Shown: positions 35,857 through 43,924, numbered from the stretch's first letter. The stretch is DNA of 47,203 nucleotides from an uncultured Eubacteriales bacterium (GCA_902491475.1 CABUHY010000017.1:1-47203); one strand, 5' to 3'. Numbers and translations are program-made. The notes: generated from the sequence alone by a model not told the origin.

Positions 35857-36602
35857 GTTATTCTTATTTCGCTCGGGTCTATGACCTGCTTACCGAAAAT
35901 GTCGAATACTCCGAAAGGGCGGATTATCTTTGCTCTCTGTTGTCCGAAAACGGAATTGACAGGGGGCTTTTGCTTGACCTTGCCTGCGGCACGGGAAATA
36001 TGTCCGTCGAGCTGTCCAAAAGAGGCTTTGAGGTAACGGGCGTTGACTTGTCGGAGGAAATGCTCTCGCAGGCGCAGAACAAGATGTACGCTTCGGGCGA
36101 AAACATTCTGTTTTTGTGCCAGGATATGCGTGCGCTCGACCTTTACGGAACGGTGGATTGCGCCGTATGTACGCTTGACAGTCTTAATCATCTTAACGAT
36201 GAAAACGACCTTAAAGAAGCCTTTCGCAATGTCGCTTTGTTCCTTGAGGATAACGGAATATTCATTTTTGATATGAACACGCTGTACAAGCACAGAAAAA
36301 TTCTTGCGGACAATGCCTATATATATGAATACGACGGTTTGTTTTGTGCGTGGCAGAACACCTTGTGCGAGGATAACGCCACAGTGCGAATAGACCTCGA
36401 CTTTTTTGAGCAAACCGAGGACAATACCTATGAGCGTTTCTCCGAATCCTTTAAGGAAAAGGCATATCCGGACGAAACGGTGGAAAAATTACTTTGCGAA
36501 ACAGGCTTTGAGCTTGTAAACCGCTATGAAGAAATGACAAAGCACGAACCGACCGAGACAACACAGCGGACGGTTTATGTTGCAAGGAGGATACCGAGAT
36601 GA
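35853..36602 (+). CDS. Class I SAM-dependent methyltransferase
   Basis: The product is 249 aa. The SAM-binding motif LLDLACGTGNMSVELSKRG lies near residues 36-55, with D-L-S-E-E-M-L after it and CTLDSLNHL as the post-motif region. The substrate is not known; similar proteins are annotated only at the fold level. It overlaps yerC and hslO by 4 bp each (ATGA), so the three genes are translationally coupled. Confidence 0.85.
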   Translation: MSYSYFARVYDLLTENVEYSERADYLCSLLSENGIDRGLLLDLACGTGNMSVELSKRGFEVTGVDLSEEMLSQAQNKMYASGENILFLCQDMRALDLYGTVDCAVCTLDSLNHLNDENDLKEAFRNVALFLEDNGIFIFDMNTLYKHRKILADNAYIYEYDGLFCAWQNTLCEDNATVRIDLDFFEQTEDNTYERFSESFKEKAYPDETVEKLLCETGFELVNRYEEMTKHEPTETTQRTVYVARRIPR

Positions 36603-37471
36603 AAAACCTTATCAGAATGATGTCGGACGACGGTCAGCTTGCAATGATGGCTGTTGACAGCACAAATATAGTTACCGAAATGCACCGCATACACAACACC
36701 TCAAAGGTGTGCTCGGCGGCTTTGGGCAGACTTCTGACGGCAACTTCGCTTATGGGAAGTATGCTTAAGGGTGCGGACGACAGCATTACCGTAAAAATAA
36801 ACGGTAACGGTCCGTGCGGAACGGTGCTCGGCGTTTCCGATTCACTCGGAAATGTCAGGGGCTATATAGGCGACGCAAATGTCGAGCTTCCGCTCAACGC
36901 AAAGGGCAAGCTTGATGTAAGAGGTGCTGTCGGCACGGACGGCACGCTTACGGTTATAAAGGATATGGGGCTTAAAGAGCCTTATGTCGGTCAGATTCCG
37001 ATTGTATCGGGCGAAATCGCAGAAGATATAACCTCGTATTACGCAACAAGCGAGCAGACGCCCACCGTGTGTGCGCTCGGAGTTCTTGTTGACCCGGATA
37101 CAAAGGGAATTATCTGCGCGGGCGGATTTTTAATTCAGCTTCTTCCCTCGGCTTCGGACGAGACGATAGACAAGCTTGAAAAGGATATTCAATCGGTACG
37201 CCCCGTAACATCAATGCTTTTTGATAAAATGACTCCCGAGGACATATGCCGTGCGGTTTTGCCGTCGTTCACGCTCGAAAAGCTTGACGACGCACAGGTC
37301 GAATACCGTTGCACCTGCTCAAAGGAGAGGGTCACAAAAGCCTTGATAGCCACGGGCAGAGAGGGTCTTTCCGAAATGGCACAGGACGATACAACCGAGG
37401 TTGTCTGCAACTTCTGCAATAAAAAGTATCATTTCTCAAAAGAAGAAATCAAACAGTTGATGAATAATTGA
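36599..37471 (+). CDS. hslO: Redox-regulated chaperone Hsp33
   Basis: This 290-aa holdase is switched on by oxidation. The C-terminal zinc center has C238, C240 (CTC) and C270, C273 (CNFC), the family pattern CxC...CxxC. The N-terminal substrate domain contains VKINGNGPCGTVLGVSD and VRGYIGDANVELPLN. GGAGG precedes the ATG. Last gene of the operon. Confidence 0.96.
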   Translation: MKNLIRMMSDDGQLAMMAVDSTNIVTEMHRIHNTSKVCSAALGRLLTATSLMGSMLKGADDSITVKINGNGPCGTVLGVSDSLGNVRGYIGDANVELPLNAKGKLDVRGAVGTDGTLTVIKDMGLKEPYVGQIPIVSGEIAEDITSYYATSEQTPTVCALGVLVDPDTKGIICAGGFLIQLLPSASDETIDKLEKDIQSVRPVTSMLFDKMTPEDICRAVLPSFTLEKLDDAQVEYRCTCSKERVTKALIATGREGLSEMAQDDTTEVVCNFCNKKYHFSKEEIKQLMNN

Positions 37472-37490
37472 AATAAAATGCCATATCCCG

Positions 37491-37680
37491 TAGGGACAGC
37501 CCTTGCGGCTGTCCGTCACAGGCTCCCTTGTAAAGGGAGCTGTCATTTTTGTGAAAAAATGACTGAGGGATTTTTACAAAATCACATAAGAACAACCTTA
37601 CAATCCCTCCGCCTCACATTCGTTCGGCACCTCCCTTTACACAAGGGAGGCTGAACGCACAACTTGAAAAATATATCATA
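37491..37680. repeat. Dispersed ~185-bp repeat, copy 2
   Basis: Matches copy 1 at 27125-27308 with scattered substitutions; it also starts with a GTAGGGACAGCCC palindrome. It directly follows hslO. Confidence 0.85.
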
Positions 37681-37782
37681 TGGGTTGTGCGTTAATTAAG
37701 CCGATTTATCGGTGTTTATATCTGTTTTGCATATTCAAGATTCAAGCCGAATATAACGGAGATTTATTTTGAACCGTAAATT

Positions 37783-37814
37783 AAAGCCGAGAGCATCATC
37801 TGCTCTCGGCTTTA
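37783..37814. terminator. Terminator hairpin
   Basis: AAAGCCGAGAGCA / TGCTCTCGGCTTT with a short loop. It could end the candidate small RNA on the minus strand or hslO transcripts on the plus strand; T-runs are short both ways. Confidence 0.6.
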
Positions 37815-37994
37815 TGTGTAATAATTGAAAAGTAAACCTTTTATTCGGCATGTCCTGTGCCTAAATTGAAAACGGTGATTAAGCACAGGACTGCCTATCA
37901 AAGCGCCAAAGCAAAAAGCGCATTTGACCGATAAATGGGGGCGGGGAAATGTTTCAACGGCTTTTCCTGCCGTGTTGCCCTGAAGGGATTCTAT
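37783..37994 (-). ncRNA. Candidate structured small RNA next to the agr locus
   Basis: The region has no ORF but three consecutive strong hairpins: 37955-37977 (CAACGGC/GCCG-GTTG type), 37898-37927 (TCAAAGCGC/GCGC-TTTGA) and 37847-37895 (GGCA + GTCCTGTGC stem, one bulge). On the minus strand a near-consensus promoter lies just upstream and a terminator hairpin lies at 37783-37814, giving a ~210-nt transcript. The hairpins would also form on the plus strand, and one extra plus-strand pairing uses G-U pairs, so the strand is not settled. I could not match it to 6S, SRP, RNase P, tmRNA or a riboswitch class from memory. Confidence 0.4.
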
Positions 37995-38000
37995 GTGAGA

Positions 38001-38029
38001 ATGGTATCAAAGGGTTGGCATTTTGTCAA
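38001..38029 (-). promoter_or_regulatory. Promoter of the candidate small RNA
   Basis: On the minus strand a perfect TTGACA (38029-38024), a 17-bp spacer and TACCAT (38006-38001) preceded by TG at the extended -10 position. Confidence 0.6.
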
Positions 38030-38070
38030 CGCCTGCGACAAAACTGCACAGATTTCCTGCAAAACTGCAC

Positions 38071-38112
38071 AAAAAACGACCCGCCGCACCTGTTTTGAAG
38101 TGTGACGGGTCG
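38071..38112 (-). terminator. Terminator of the agr-type regulator/kinase operon
   Basis: On the minus strand, 7 bp after the kinase stop: stem CGACCCG / CGGGTCG with an interrupted inner stem, followed by TTTTTT. Confidence 0.75.
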
Positions 38113-38119
38113 CTTTTAG

Positions 38120-39403
38120 TTATCTTTGAAATATAATCGAAACGCTGAATTCTTTGTTTTCCTCGCTGTAATCCCAGGCGATGTCGGCGCCGTATTTTTT
38201 GACGGTACGGGCAACGCTTTTATAGCCGTATCCGTGAAGTCCTTTATCTGTCTTTCTTGTGACAAGGCGTTTGTTTTGCGTGGTCGGTGCGGTGTCGCAG
38301 GAATTACGCAAATCAACATGTATCATATTTCCGATACTGTTTATGCTCAACGAAATGCTCTTTTCCGTGCTGTCCTGTGCGGCTTCGATGGCGTTGTCAA
38401 GCAGATTGTTGAAAATTGAGGTGAGGTCATTATCCTTTATAAAGTCCAAATCCGACTTGTGAATGTCACGGATAAATTTAACCGACTTTTTGTCGCACAG
38501 AAAAGCATATTTGCTCAAAATCAAATCGAGCATTTTGTTTGAAGTCTTGCCTATTCGGTTGGTTGAGTCGAGGTCATGGATTAAGGTTTTTATGTAAGCC
38601 TGCGTCTTTTGCGGGTCGTCTGATATATTGTAGATGTTAAGAAGATGATTTTTCGTGTCGTGAACAAAATATTGAAGCTCTTCGTTCTGGTGCTCGAGCA
38701 GCTCAAAATAAGTTTCGTCCATTTCCTGCTTTTGCCGAGCGGTCTTGAGCTCTATAAGCTCCCTGTCCCTGCGTGAAGATATTTGCTGAAAGATACAGGT
38801 TGCAAGAATGGAAAACGAAAGGAAGATAATTGCGGCGGACAGGAAAAGCTTCTTCTCATTGCTTATTACCACACCGTCGGTAATGATTGCGATTATGGTC
38901 AGTACGATTATCAGCGAAATCGGATAAGCCAAAAAGATAATGCTGACCTGCTCATTGCTCTTGATTTTGTTTATAACCGAGCTTATTATCCGCAGGAGAA
39001 TGTATAAAAACGATTTGCTGAATATTATCAATATGGTGTAGTTGAGGGTGTTGTTCATAAACTCTTTCGGAGCTGTATTGAACCATAGAGCGATAATGTT
39101 TGCGGCACTGAATTCGGTTATCGTGACAAGTGCGGTAATCAGCGCTGCATACAGGAAAGAGAAAACAACCTTCTGACCGTAAAGGAATTTTGCAAAGACG
39201 AAATGGAATAAAATCATAACAACGGAGTTGATTACGATATTGTATCCGAAAGCTATGTTTACAAGAGACATTCCGACATAGCCGACGAACATCATAATAA
39301 ATCTGCGCGATATGTGCTGTTTGTATTCCGTAATGCTCTCATAAAAGGAAAAAGTAACAAGGCACTCGATTGCCTGTAAAATGAAGTTTATGACGGTCAG
39401 CAT
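38120..39403 (-). CDS. AgrC-like GHKL sensor histidine kinase
   Basis: The product is 427 aa. Six hydrophobic segments occupy the first ~205 residues, as in peptide-sensing AgrC receptors. A dimerisation helix carries H248 in YFVHDTKNHL. The GHKL ATPase domain follows with the N-box SIFNNLLDNAIEAA and a G-box KGLHGYGYKS. HPK10-type kinases with this layout sense cyclic peptides and phosphorylate LytTR regulators. It shares one base with the regulator gene upstream (TAATG). Pairing with the adjacent agrD/agrB is the natural inference. Confidence 0.88.
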   Translation of the reverse strand: MLTVINFILQAIECLVTFSFYESITEYKQHISRRFIMMFVGYVGMSLVNIAFGYNIVINSVVMILFHFVFAKFLYGQKVVFSFLYAALITALVTITEFSAANIIALWFNTAPKEFMNNTLNYTILIIFSKSFLYILLRIISSVINKIKSNEQVSIIFLAYPISLIIVLTIIAIITDGVVISNEKKLFLSAAIIFLSFSILATCIFQQISSRRDRELIELKTARQKQEMDETYFELLEHQNEELQYFVHDTKNHLLNIYNISDDPQKTQAYIKTLIHDLDSTNRIGKTSNKMLDLILSKYAFLCDKKSVKFIRDIHKSDLDFIKDNDLTSIFNNLLDNAIEAAQDSTEKSISLSINSIGNMIHVDLRNSCDTAPTTQNKRLVTRKTDKGLHGYGYKSVARTVKKYGADIAWDYSEENKEFSVSIIFQR

Positions 39404-40110
39404 TATTTCCTCCTTCTGAGATATTCGTAAAAATATTTTCTGAACGGCGTTTGCTTCCTGTAAGAAACAGGAATTATGTCACTGTTTGTAAGCCTTACCT
39501 CATCCCTCTGATACTCGTAGATGTAGTCGAGGTTAAGTATATAGCTTTTGTGAATTCTGTAAAAGCTACTGTGGGTAAGTATCTTCTCCCAATCGTCCAA
39601 CAGCTTTGCCGTGTAATATTCTCTGTTGGGGCAGACTATCTTTGTCTTGTGACCGACCGTTTCGACATATATGATGTCGTTTGCGTTGATTTTTACTTTC
39701 GACTGGTCGTTGTCCATAAAGAATTCGATGACATCTTCGTTGATAAGCTCAACGGCACGGTCCATACCGCTGTAAAACCTGTAAGCGTCAATCGGCTTGC
39801 TTAAAAACCGCAGTGCATAAAGGTTCATAGCGTCGTCTATGTATTTACCGTAGGCGGTAATGAAAAATATAATTATGTTTTTGTTGGCTTCTTTCAGGTG
39901 TTCGGCAACTTCTACGCCCGAGGTGTTTCCCATCTCAATGTCAAGAAAGGCAATGTTGTAGAATTTGTCGGATTTCTTTGCTTCCTCGCCCGAGTCGAAG
40001 CAGTCATAGCTGCATACAATGTCGTGTTCCTCGCAATACTGTTCAAGATAGCCCTTGACCGAGTTCCTTGCGGAGGCTTCATCGTCGCATATAAGTGCGT
40101 TTAAGGTCAT
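39403..40110 (-). CDS. AgrA-like LytTR response regulator
   Basis: The product is 235 aa. The receiver domain has D9-D10, the phospho-acceptor D57 (AFLDIEMG) and K105 (LSKPI). The LytTR DNA-binding domain covers ~135-230 (YRIHKSYILNLDYI is its signature). The ATG at 40110 (MTLNALICDDEA) is chosen over the longer frame from 40161, which would cross the hairpin and promoter. AGGAG lies ~11 bp upstream. Cotranscribed with the sensor kinase. Confidence 0.88.
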   Translation of the reverse strand: MTLNALICDDEASARNSVKGYLEQYCEEHDIVCSYDCFDSGEEAKKSDKFYNIAFLDIEMGNTSGVEVAEHLKEANKNIIIFFITAYGKYIDDAMNLYALRFLSKPIDAYRFYSGMDRAVELINEDVIEFFMDNDQSKVKINANDIIYVETVGHKTKIVCPNREYYTAKLLDDWEKILTHSSFYRIHKSYILNLDYIYEYQRDEVRLTNSDIIPVSYRKQTPFRKYFYEYLRRRK

Positions 40111-40133
40111 AGAAAATGTTTCTCCTAAAAAAG

Positions 40134-40159
40134 ATGACTCAAGATTTAAGTCTTGAGTC
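40134..40159 (-). promoter_or_regulatory. Perfect 10-bp dyad in the leader of the AgrA-like gene
   Basis: TGACTCAAGA-TTTAAG-TCTTGAGTCA, immediately downstream of a TTGATT-18 bp-TATAAT promoter (minus strand, -10 at ~40165-40160) and followed by TCTTTTTT. It may be an operator, an attenuator, or a leaky terminator for the XRE gene upstream. Confidence 0.6.
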
Positions 40160-40194
40160 AATTATAGCATAAGAAAAATATATAAATCAAACAA

Positions 40195-40521
40195 TTATAG
40201 GTTTTTATTATCAAAATATGTAAGAAGAAGTCTGTATAAGGTGTCCTGCTCCTCTTTTGACAGCTCGTGAATTATATCTATAATGTTTTGTTCCACCGTT
40301 TCACGCCGTGTGCCCGAAAGCAGCTGGCACGGGCAGATGTTCAGAGCGTTGCAAAGAGCGGTCAGGGTGGAATAGGAAAGATTGTTTTTGCCTCTTTCCA
40401 AATTGGAAATCTCCGTAACCGATATGTTTATAAGCTCGCTCAGCTGCCCCTGCGTGAGGTTTTCCCGCTTCCTGTATTTAGTAATTCTTTTGCCTATAAT
40501 TTCGTTGTTGCTGATACGCAT
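40195..40521 (-). CDS. XRE family transcriptional regulator
   Basis: The product is ~108 aa from ATG 40521 (MRISNNEIIGKRI); a longer frame begins at 40572. The helix-turn-helix spans ~8-62 (LTQGQLSELINISVTEISNLERG, then TLTALCNALNICPCQLL). A helical tail of ~40 residues follows. Being divergent from agrD-agrB and upstream of the regulator/kinase pair, it is well placed to control one or both. Confidence 0.85.
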   Translation of the reverse strand: MRISNNEIIGKRITKYRKRENLTQGQLSELINISVTEISNLERGKNNLSYSTLTALCNALNICPCQLLSGTRRETVEQNIIDIIHELSKEEQDTLYRLLLTYFDNKNL

Positions 40522-40702
40522 GACATCACCCAAAGGTAATACTACCATTTTGGATTTAACTTTGGAATACAATCGTACTTTAAGTTATTAAATAGCATTT
40601 GAAAAACAAACATTTTTGCAGATAAAAGTATTAAATGCTGCAAACCCTCTTGAAAAAATCGGAGAATTGGTATAAATTGGCAATTGAAAGGAGGTTGAAA
40701 AT

Positions 40703-40840
40703 ATGAAAAAGACTACACTTGACAAAATCGTAAAATTCATCAATTTTTCGGTTAAGGTTGACGCAAATTCAACAAGCACAACTTATGCTTATCAGCCTAA
40801 ATTGCCCAAAAATTACAGTGAATTGAAGATTAAGAAATGA
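40703..40840 (+). CDS. agrD: AgrD-like cyclic autoinducer peptide precursor, Ser in place of Cys
   Basis: A 45-aa ORF behind a strong AAAGGAGG site. The N-terminal ~20 residues form a basic amphipathic helix (MKKTTLDKIVKFINFSVKV). The core and C-terminus are ANSTSTTYAYQPKLPK followed by NYSELKIKK. Clostridial AgrD peptides, from knowledge of the family, read like ANSTC-xxxx-YQPKxPxxL; here the Cys that closes the thiolactone ring is Ser (AGC, one base from TGC). Prediction: a small lactone ring beginning at Ser25. Its stop overlaps the AgrB start (ATGA). Identification rests on position, length, QPK.P motif and the adjacent agrB. Confidence 0.8.
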   Translation: MKKTTLDKIVKFINFSVKVDANSTSTTYAYQPKLPKNYSELKIKK

Positions 40841-41421
40841 TAAACTCACTTTCCCTGAAAATAACAAATAAGTTGATAAGCAAAAATATTATCGACGAAG
40901 AAAACAGAGATTTATATCATTACGGTTTCTTCATTGTTATTTCAGAAATGCTCCTGTTGGTATTTTGCATACTTGTAGGCTCTCTTCTGGGAATTGCCTT
41001 GCAAAGCGTCGTGTTTTATGTCGCTTTCTTTGTTTTTCACAGGTTTGCGGGAGGCTTTCATGCAAATACCGAATTACGGTGTCAGATAGTTACGGCAACT
41101 TCGTTTGTCGCCGCATTGCTCGGCATAAGATTTTTTGTGCCGGTTGAGGGCAAATATCTTATATTTGCTTACATAGCGGCTTGTGCGGTTTTAATTGCGG
41201 TTTCGCCCGCAGATACGCCGCAAAAAAGATTGACAAAGGAAGAAAAAATGAGATTCAAGGCTTATACGGCTGCGGTTTCGTTGCTGTTTGCTTTAATCGT
41301 GATTGCATTGTATTGCTTTAATGCTCCGAGCACCTTCATTGTATCGGTTTTAATCGCTGCGGTGCTGGAACTTGTTTCGGTAGTGTTCGGAAGACTTTTT
41401 AACGATAAGTCGGCAATATAA
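40837..41421 (+). CDS. agrB: AgrB-like peptidase that processes the AgrD-type peptide
   Basis: This 194-aa membrane cysteine endopeptidase has about five to six hydrophobic segments. The conserved site FHRFAGGFHANTELRC contains R69, H75 and C82; the seven-residue His-Cys spacing equals that of Staphylococcus aureus AgrB (H77/C84). It cleaves the AgrD C-terminal tail and makes the ring. The gene overlaps agrD by 4 bp, giving coupled translation. Confidence 0.93.
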   Translation: MINSLSLKITNKLISKNIIDEENRDLYHYGFFIVISEMLLLVFCILVGSLLGIALQSVVFYVAFFVFHRFAGGFHANTELRCQIVTATSFVAALLGIRFFVPVEGKYLIFAYIAACAVLIAVSPADTPQKRLTKEEKMRFKAYTAAVSLLFALIVIALYCFNAPSTFIVSVLIAAVLELVSVVFGRLFNDKSAI

Positions 41422-41632
41422 CCACGGTGCACCGATTTGCAATCGGAGAAAAGAATATCGGACATCGCGGAATTTTTATTAAAGTGATTTTATCGTGTGT
41501 CGATTGTCAAATCGAACCGTTCCGAGCCGTGATGCGGTCGGAACACAAATCTTTGCACAATTATCGGATAATATTAAAACATAAAGCAAAAATTATTTTA
41601 ATTTATTCTGTGTGCGGTGCATCATAAAAACG
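41422..41632. other. Non-coding region with three short hairpins
   Basis: Hairpins CCGATT-TGC-AATCGG (41432-41446), TCGATT-GTCA-AATCGA (41500-41515) and GTTCCGA...TCGGAAC (41519-41544) follow agrB. The GTG-started frame at 41427-41627 has no ribosome site or recognisable product and is not supported. Confidence 0.5.
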
Positions 41633-41657
41633 GAGCCCGACGGTTATCGTCGGGCTC
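41633..41657. terminator. Hairpin terminator between convergent genes
   Basis: GAGCCCGACG-GTTAT-CGTCGGGCTC, a 10-bp perfect stem between agrB and the second sensor kinase. Short T-run to the right and a five-A run to the left. Confidence 0.65.
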
Positions 41658-41733
41658 TTGCTGCGTGCAACAAAACTTTCCTGTGAGTTTGGTTGTTTTT
41701 AATATGATTAACACACCAATAAAAATTAAGCAA

Positions 41734-43065
41734 TTACAACTCTGTCATACACAGGACGGAGGCGTAGAACATATTGTTTTCGGCTTCAAAGCGGCAGGTG
41801 CCGCCGTATTTTTCGGCAATGATTTTTACCGACTGTGTGCCTATCCCCGAGCCCTTATGCTTTGTCGAGAGCAAATTTCCGTTTCCGCCGTGTTTGAGCG
41901 TGCCCGTAAAGGTGTTGTCAACGGTTATGCACAGCGAATTTGTGTCGGCACTTGCTCTGATAACGATTTGTCTGCCGGTTCCGTTTTCAGCCTTGCAAGC
42001 TTCGACGGCATTTTCGATAAGATTGCCGAAAATTACCGACAAATCCGTCGCTTTAACCGATATATCCTCGGGAATTTGAGTTTTTACAACATAATCTATT
42101 CCGTTTTCCTTTGCCTGCTGGGCAAAATACAGCAGCACGGCGTTTACAGCCGAATTTTCGCAAAACCGAATAAGCGTGTCGTCTGGCAGATTTCTTCCGT
42201 ATTCGGTCAGGTATTCGTTGAGCTTGTCAAGCTCTCCGTTGCTCAAATATTCCTGCATAAGCGATATGTGGTGCCGTACATCGTGCTTTGCCCTGCGTGC
42301 CTCCGCAATTCTCTCCTGTAAATTTTCATACTGTACCGACTGCATTGTCAGCAGGTGGTTTCTCTCCTGCAATTCGAGGGTTTTATTCTGTTCGGCGATA
42401 AGCTTGGTTACAACATAATATATAAGAATTGCGCCGACATTTATGAAAAACAGGAAAACGGCATTGCCCGTGTCAAGCGCAATTTCAAGGCTTGAACGGG
42501 ATTTGTTTGCGTAAATCGAATAATACCACATAAGGTAAAAGGTTGCGGGAATAAGCCACAGATAATGCCTTTCCATACCCGACGGCTCTTTTTCGAGGGC
42601 GGGGGTATATATCATTTTCATATAACGGAACATCGGTAACGCAATTATCGCTTCAACCGCAAACAGCATAAGCGAAAACGACCAGCGGTAGCTTTGTACC
42701 GCAAGCTCGGGGAACAACATTCCCTCAAGGCTCTTTGCGGAGATTACGGCAAAATTGGCTATATTTGAAATCATCAACAGAGTGAAAAGCGTTTTTCCTA
42801 TATTCTTTTTAATCGCAAGGAAGTAAAACGCCGCATAGAGCACGGTGCTCACGGCGCTTATCAGCCCTGCGTTATTTTTTTGCGAAAACGCCGCCCAGTT
42901 TCCGAGAAAAATCTGCACGCACACCACAGCCGCAATAAGGCCGATGGTTATGCCCTTTGAAAAGCGCATACTTCTGCGGAAAGGATAGAGAGCCAATGCC
43001 AAAAACGGCAGGAAGTTGAGCAGGGAGTACAGTACGACCTCTGCGATTCTGTAAACGGGAGGCAT
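41734..43065 (-). CDS. Second GHKL sensor histidine kinase
   Basis: The product is 443 aa. Six hydrophobic segments lie in the first ~225 residues. H261 lies in AEARRAKHDVRHH, and the ATPase domain has FGNLIENAVEAC and GSGIGTQSVKIIAEKYGG. It differs from the first kinase in its sensor half and H-box and so may read another ligand. No autoinducer gene is adjacent; it may sense the same AgrD product, a peptide encoded elsewhere, or another signal. TGATG overlap with its response regulator. Confidence 0.87.
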   Translation of the reverse strand: MPPVYRIAEVVLYSLLNFLPFLALALYPFRRSMRFSKGITIGLIAAVVCVQIFLGNWAAFSQKNNAGLISAVSTVLYAAFYFLAIKKNIGKTLFTLLMISNIANFAVISAKSLEGMLFPELAVQSYRWSFSLMLFAVEAIIALPMFRYMKMIYTPALEKEPSGMERHYLWLIPATFYLMWYYSIYANKSRSSLEIALDTGNAVFLFFINVGAILIYYVVTKLIAEQNKTLELQERNHLLTMQSVQYENLQERIAEARRAKHDVRHHISLMQEYLSNGELDKLNEYLTEYGRNLPDDTLIRFCENSAVNAVLLYFAQQAKENGIDYVVKTQIPEDISVKATDLSVIFGNLIENAVEACKAENGTGRQIVIRASADTNSLCITVDNTFTGTLKHGGNGNLLSTKHKGSGIGTQSVKIIAEKYGGTCRFEAENNMFYASVLCMTEL

Positions 43066-43778
43066 CAGCGCTCACCTCCCTTTCTCAATATCTCAAAGCG
43101 GAATGAGGAATAGTTTTCAAGCACTTCCTTGGCTTTCCTGCGGCTTATCGGAATAATCGTGCCGTCGGTCATAGTAAATGTATCGGAGTTTTGAGCTTTT
43201 ATCTCATAGAAGTTTATGACAACACCCTTGCACGGGCTGAAAAAATACCTGTAAGCGCACAAAAGCGGTTCGATTTCCGAAAACGAGGAACGCACACATA
43301 TGTTTTTGCCGTGCTTGCAGTGAAGCGTGACACGGTGCGAGGAAAAGTCGGCATATATAATGTCACGAAGTATAACGCTGCTGCCGTCGGGAAGCTTTAC
43401 GGTACGCATTTTGTCGAGCTGCGCCATATCAAGGCGGTCGAGCATTGCCTTGACCTGCTCCGAGCCGAACGGCTTGTGAAGATAATAGCAGGCGTTGACT
43501 TCGTAGCTTTCGCTTGCAAACTCATTGCTTGTGGTGCTGAAAACAATTTTTACATAGCTGTCGGTTTCTCTGATTTTTCTTGCGACATCCATACCCGTAA
43601 CGGTATCCATAAAAATATCCAACACAACAAGGTCGAATTCGTCCTTTGTCCAAACGGCGAGAAATTCTTCTCCGCTTGAAAAGCCGACAATATCCGTTTC
43701 GTCGCCCAAAAGGTCGTCCAAATATTCCCGAAGCCGTCGGAGTTCTTCTTTGTTGTCGTCGACTATGGCGATTTTCAT
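43065..43778 (-). CDS. Second LytTR response regulator
   Basis: The product is 237 aa. The receiver has D7-D8, the phospho-acceptor D54 (VVLDIFMD) and K102 (LHKPFG). The LytTR domain covers ~130-230. The ATG at 43778 is chosen on the spaced GAGG upstream. A pair of LytTR-type direct repeats lies 76-104 bp upstream in the divergent gap, making it the likely controller of that promoter region. Confidence 0.88.
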   Translation of the reverse strand: MKIAIVDDNKEELRRLREYLDDLLGDETDIVGFSSGEEFLAVWTKDEFDLVVLDIFMDTVTGMDVARKIRETDSYVKIVFSTTSNEFASESYEVNACYYLHKPFGSEQVKAMLDRLDMAQLDKMRTVKLPDGSSVILRDIIYADFSSHRVTLHCKHGKNICVRSSFSEIEPLLCAYRYFFSPCKGVVINFYEIKAQNSDTFTMTDGTIIPISRRKAKEVLENYSSFRFEILRKGGER

Positions 43779-43853
43779 CCTCAACACCTCTTTTCAATGA
43801 TTTAATTATAACAAAATCGGTCAAAAATACAAGATGATTGGAAATAAAGCGTT

Positions 43854-43882
43854 ACCGTTTGTGCCGAAAATTGACCGCTTGT
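43854..43882. promoter_or_regulatory. Direct-repeat LytTR operator
   Basis: ACCGTTTGT (43854-43862) and ACCGCTTGT (43874-43882) are 20 bp apart start to start. The longer shared core is ACCGYTTGTGC. The first copy fits the LytTR half-site consensus [TA][AC][CA]GTTN[AG][TG] fully; the second has one mismatch. Confidence 0.65.
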
Positions 43883-43924
43883 GCAAAATCGGTTGGTTTC
43901 GACACTCCTTTCTATTAAAATAGG

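Noticed and set aside
37815..38000. 6S RNA, RNase P RNA or SRP RNA assignment of the structured region
   Set aside because: None of the signature sequences I know for those RNAs is present; left as an unassigned candidate.
40573..40702. LytTR direct repeats controlling agrDB
   Set aside because: TTAAGTTAT and AAAGTTAAA half-site-like words occur, but in opposite orientations and with mismatches; not convincing.
41427..41627. 66-codon frame after agrB, considered as a second signal peptide
   Set aside because: Starts with GTG without a ribosome site and lacks the AgrD motifs; the region is better described by hairpins.
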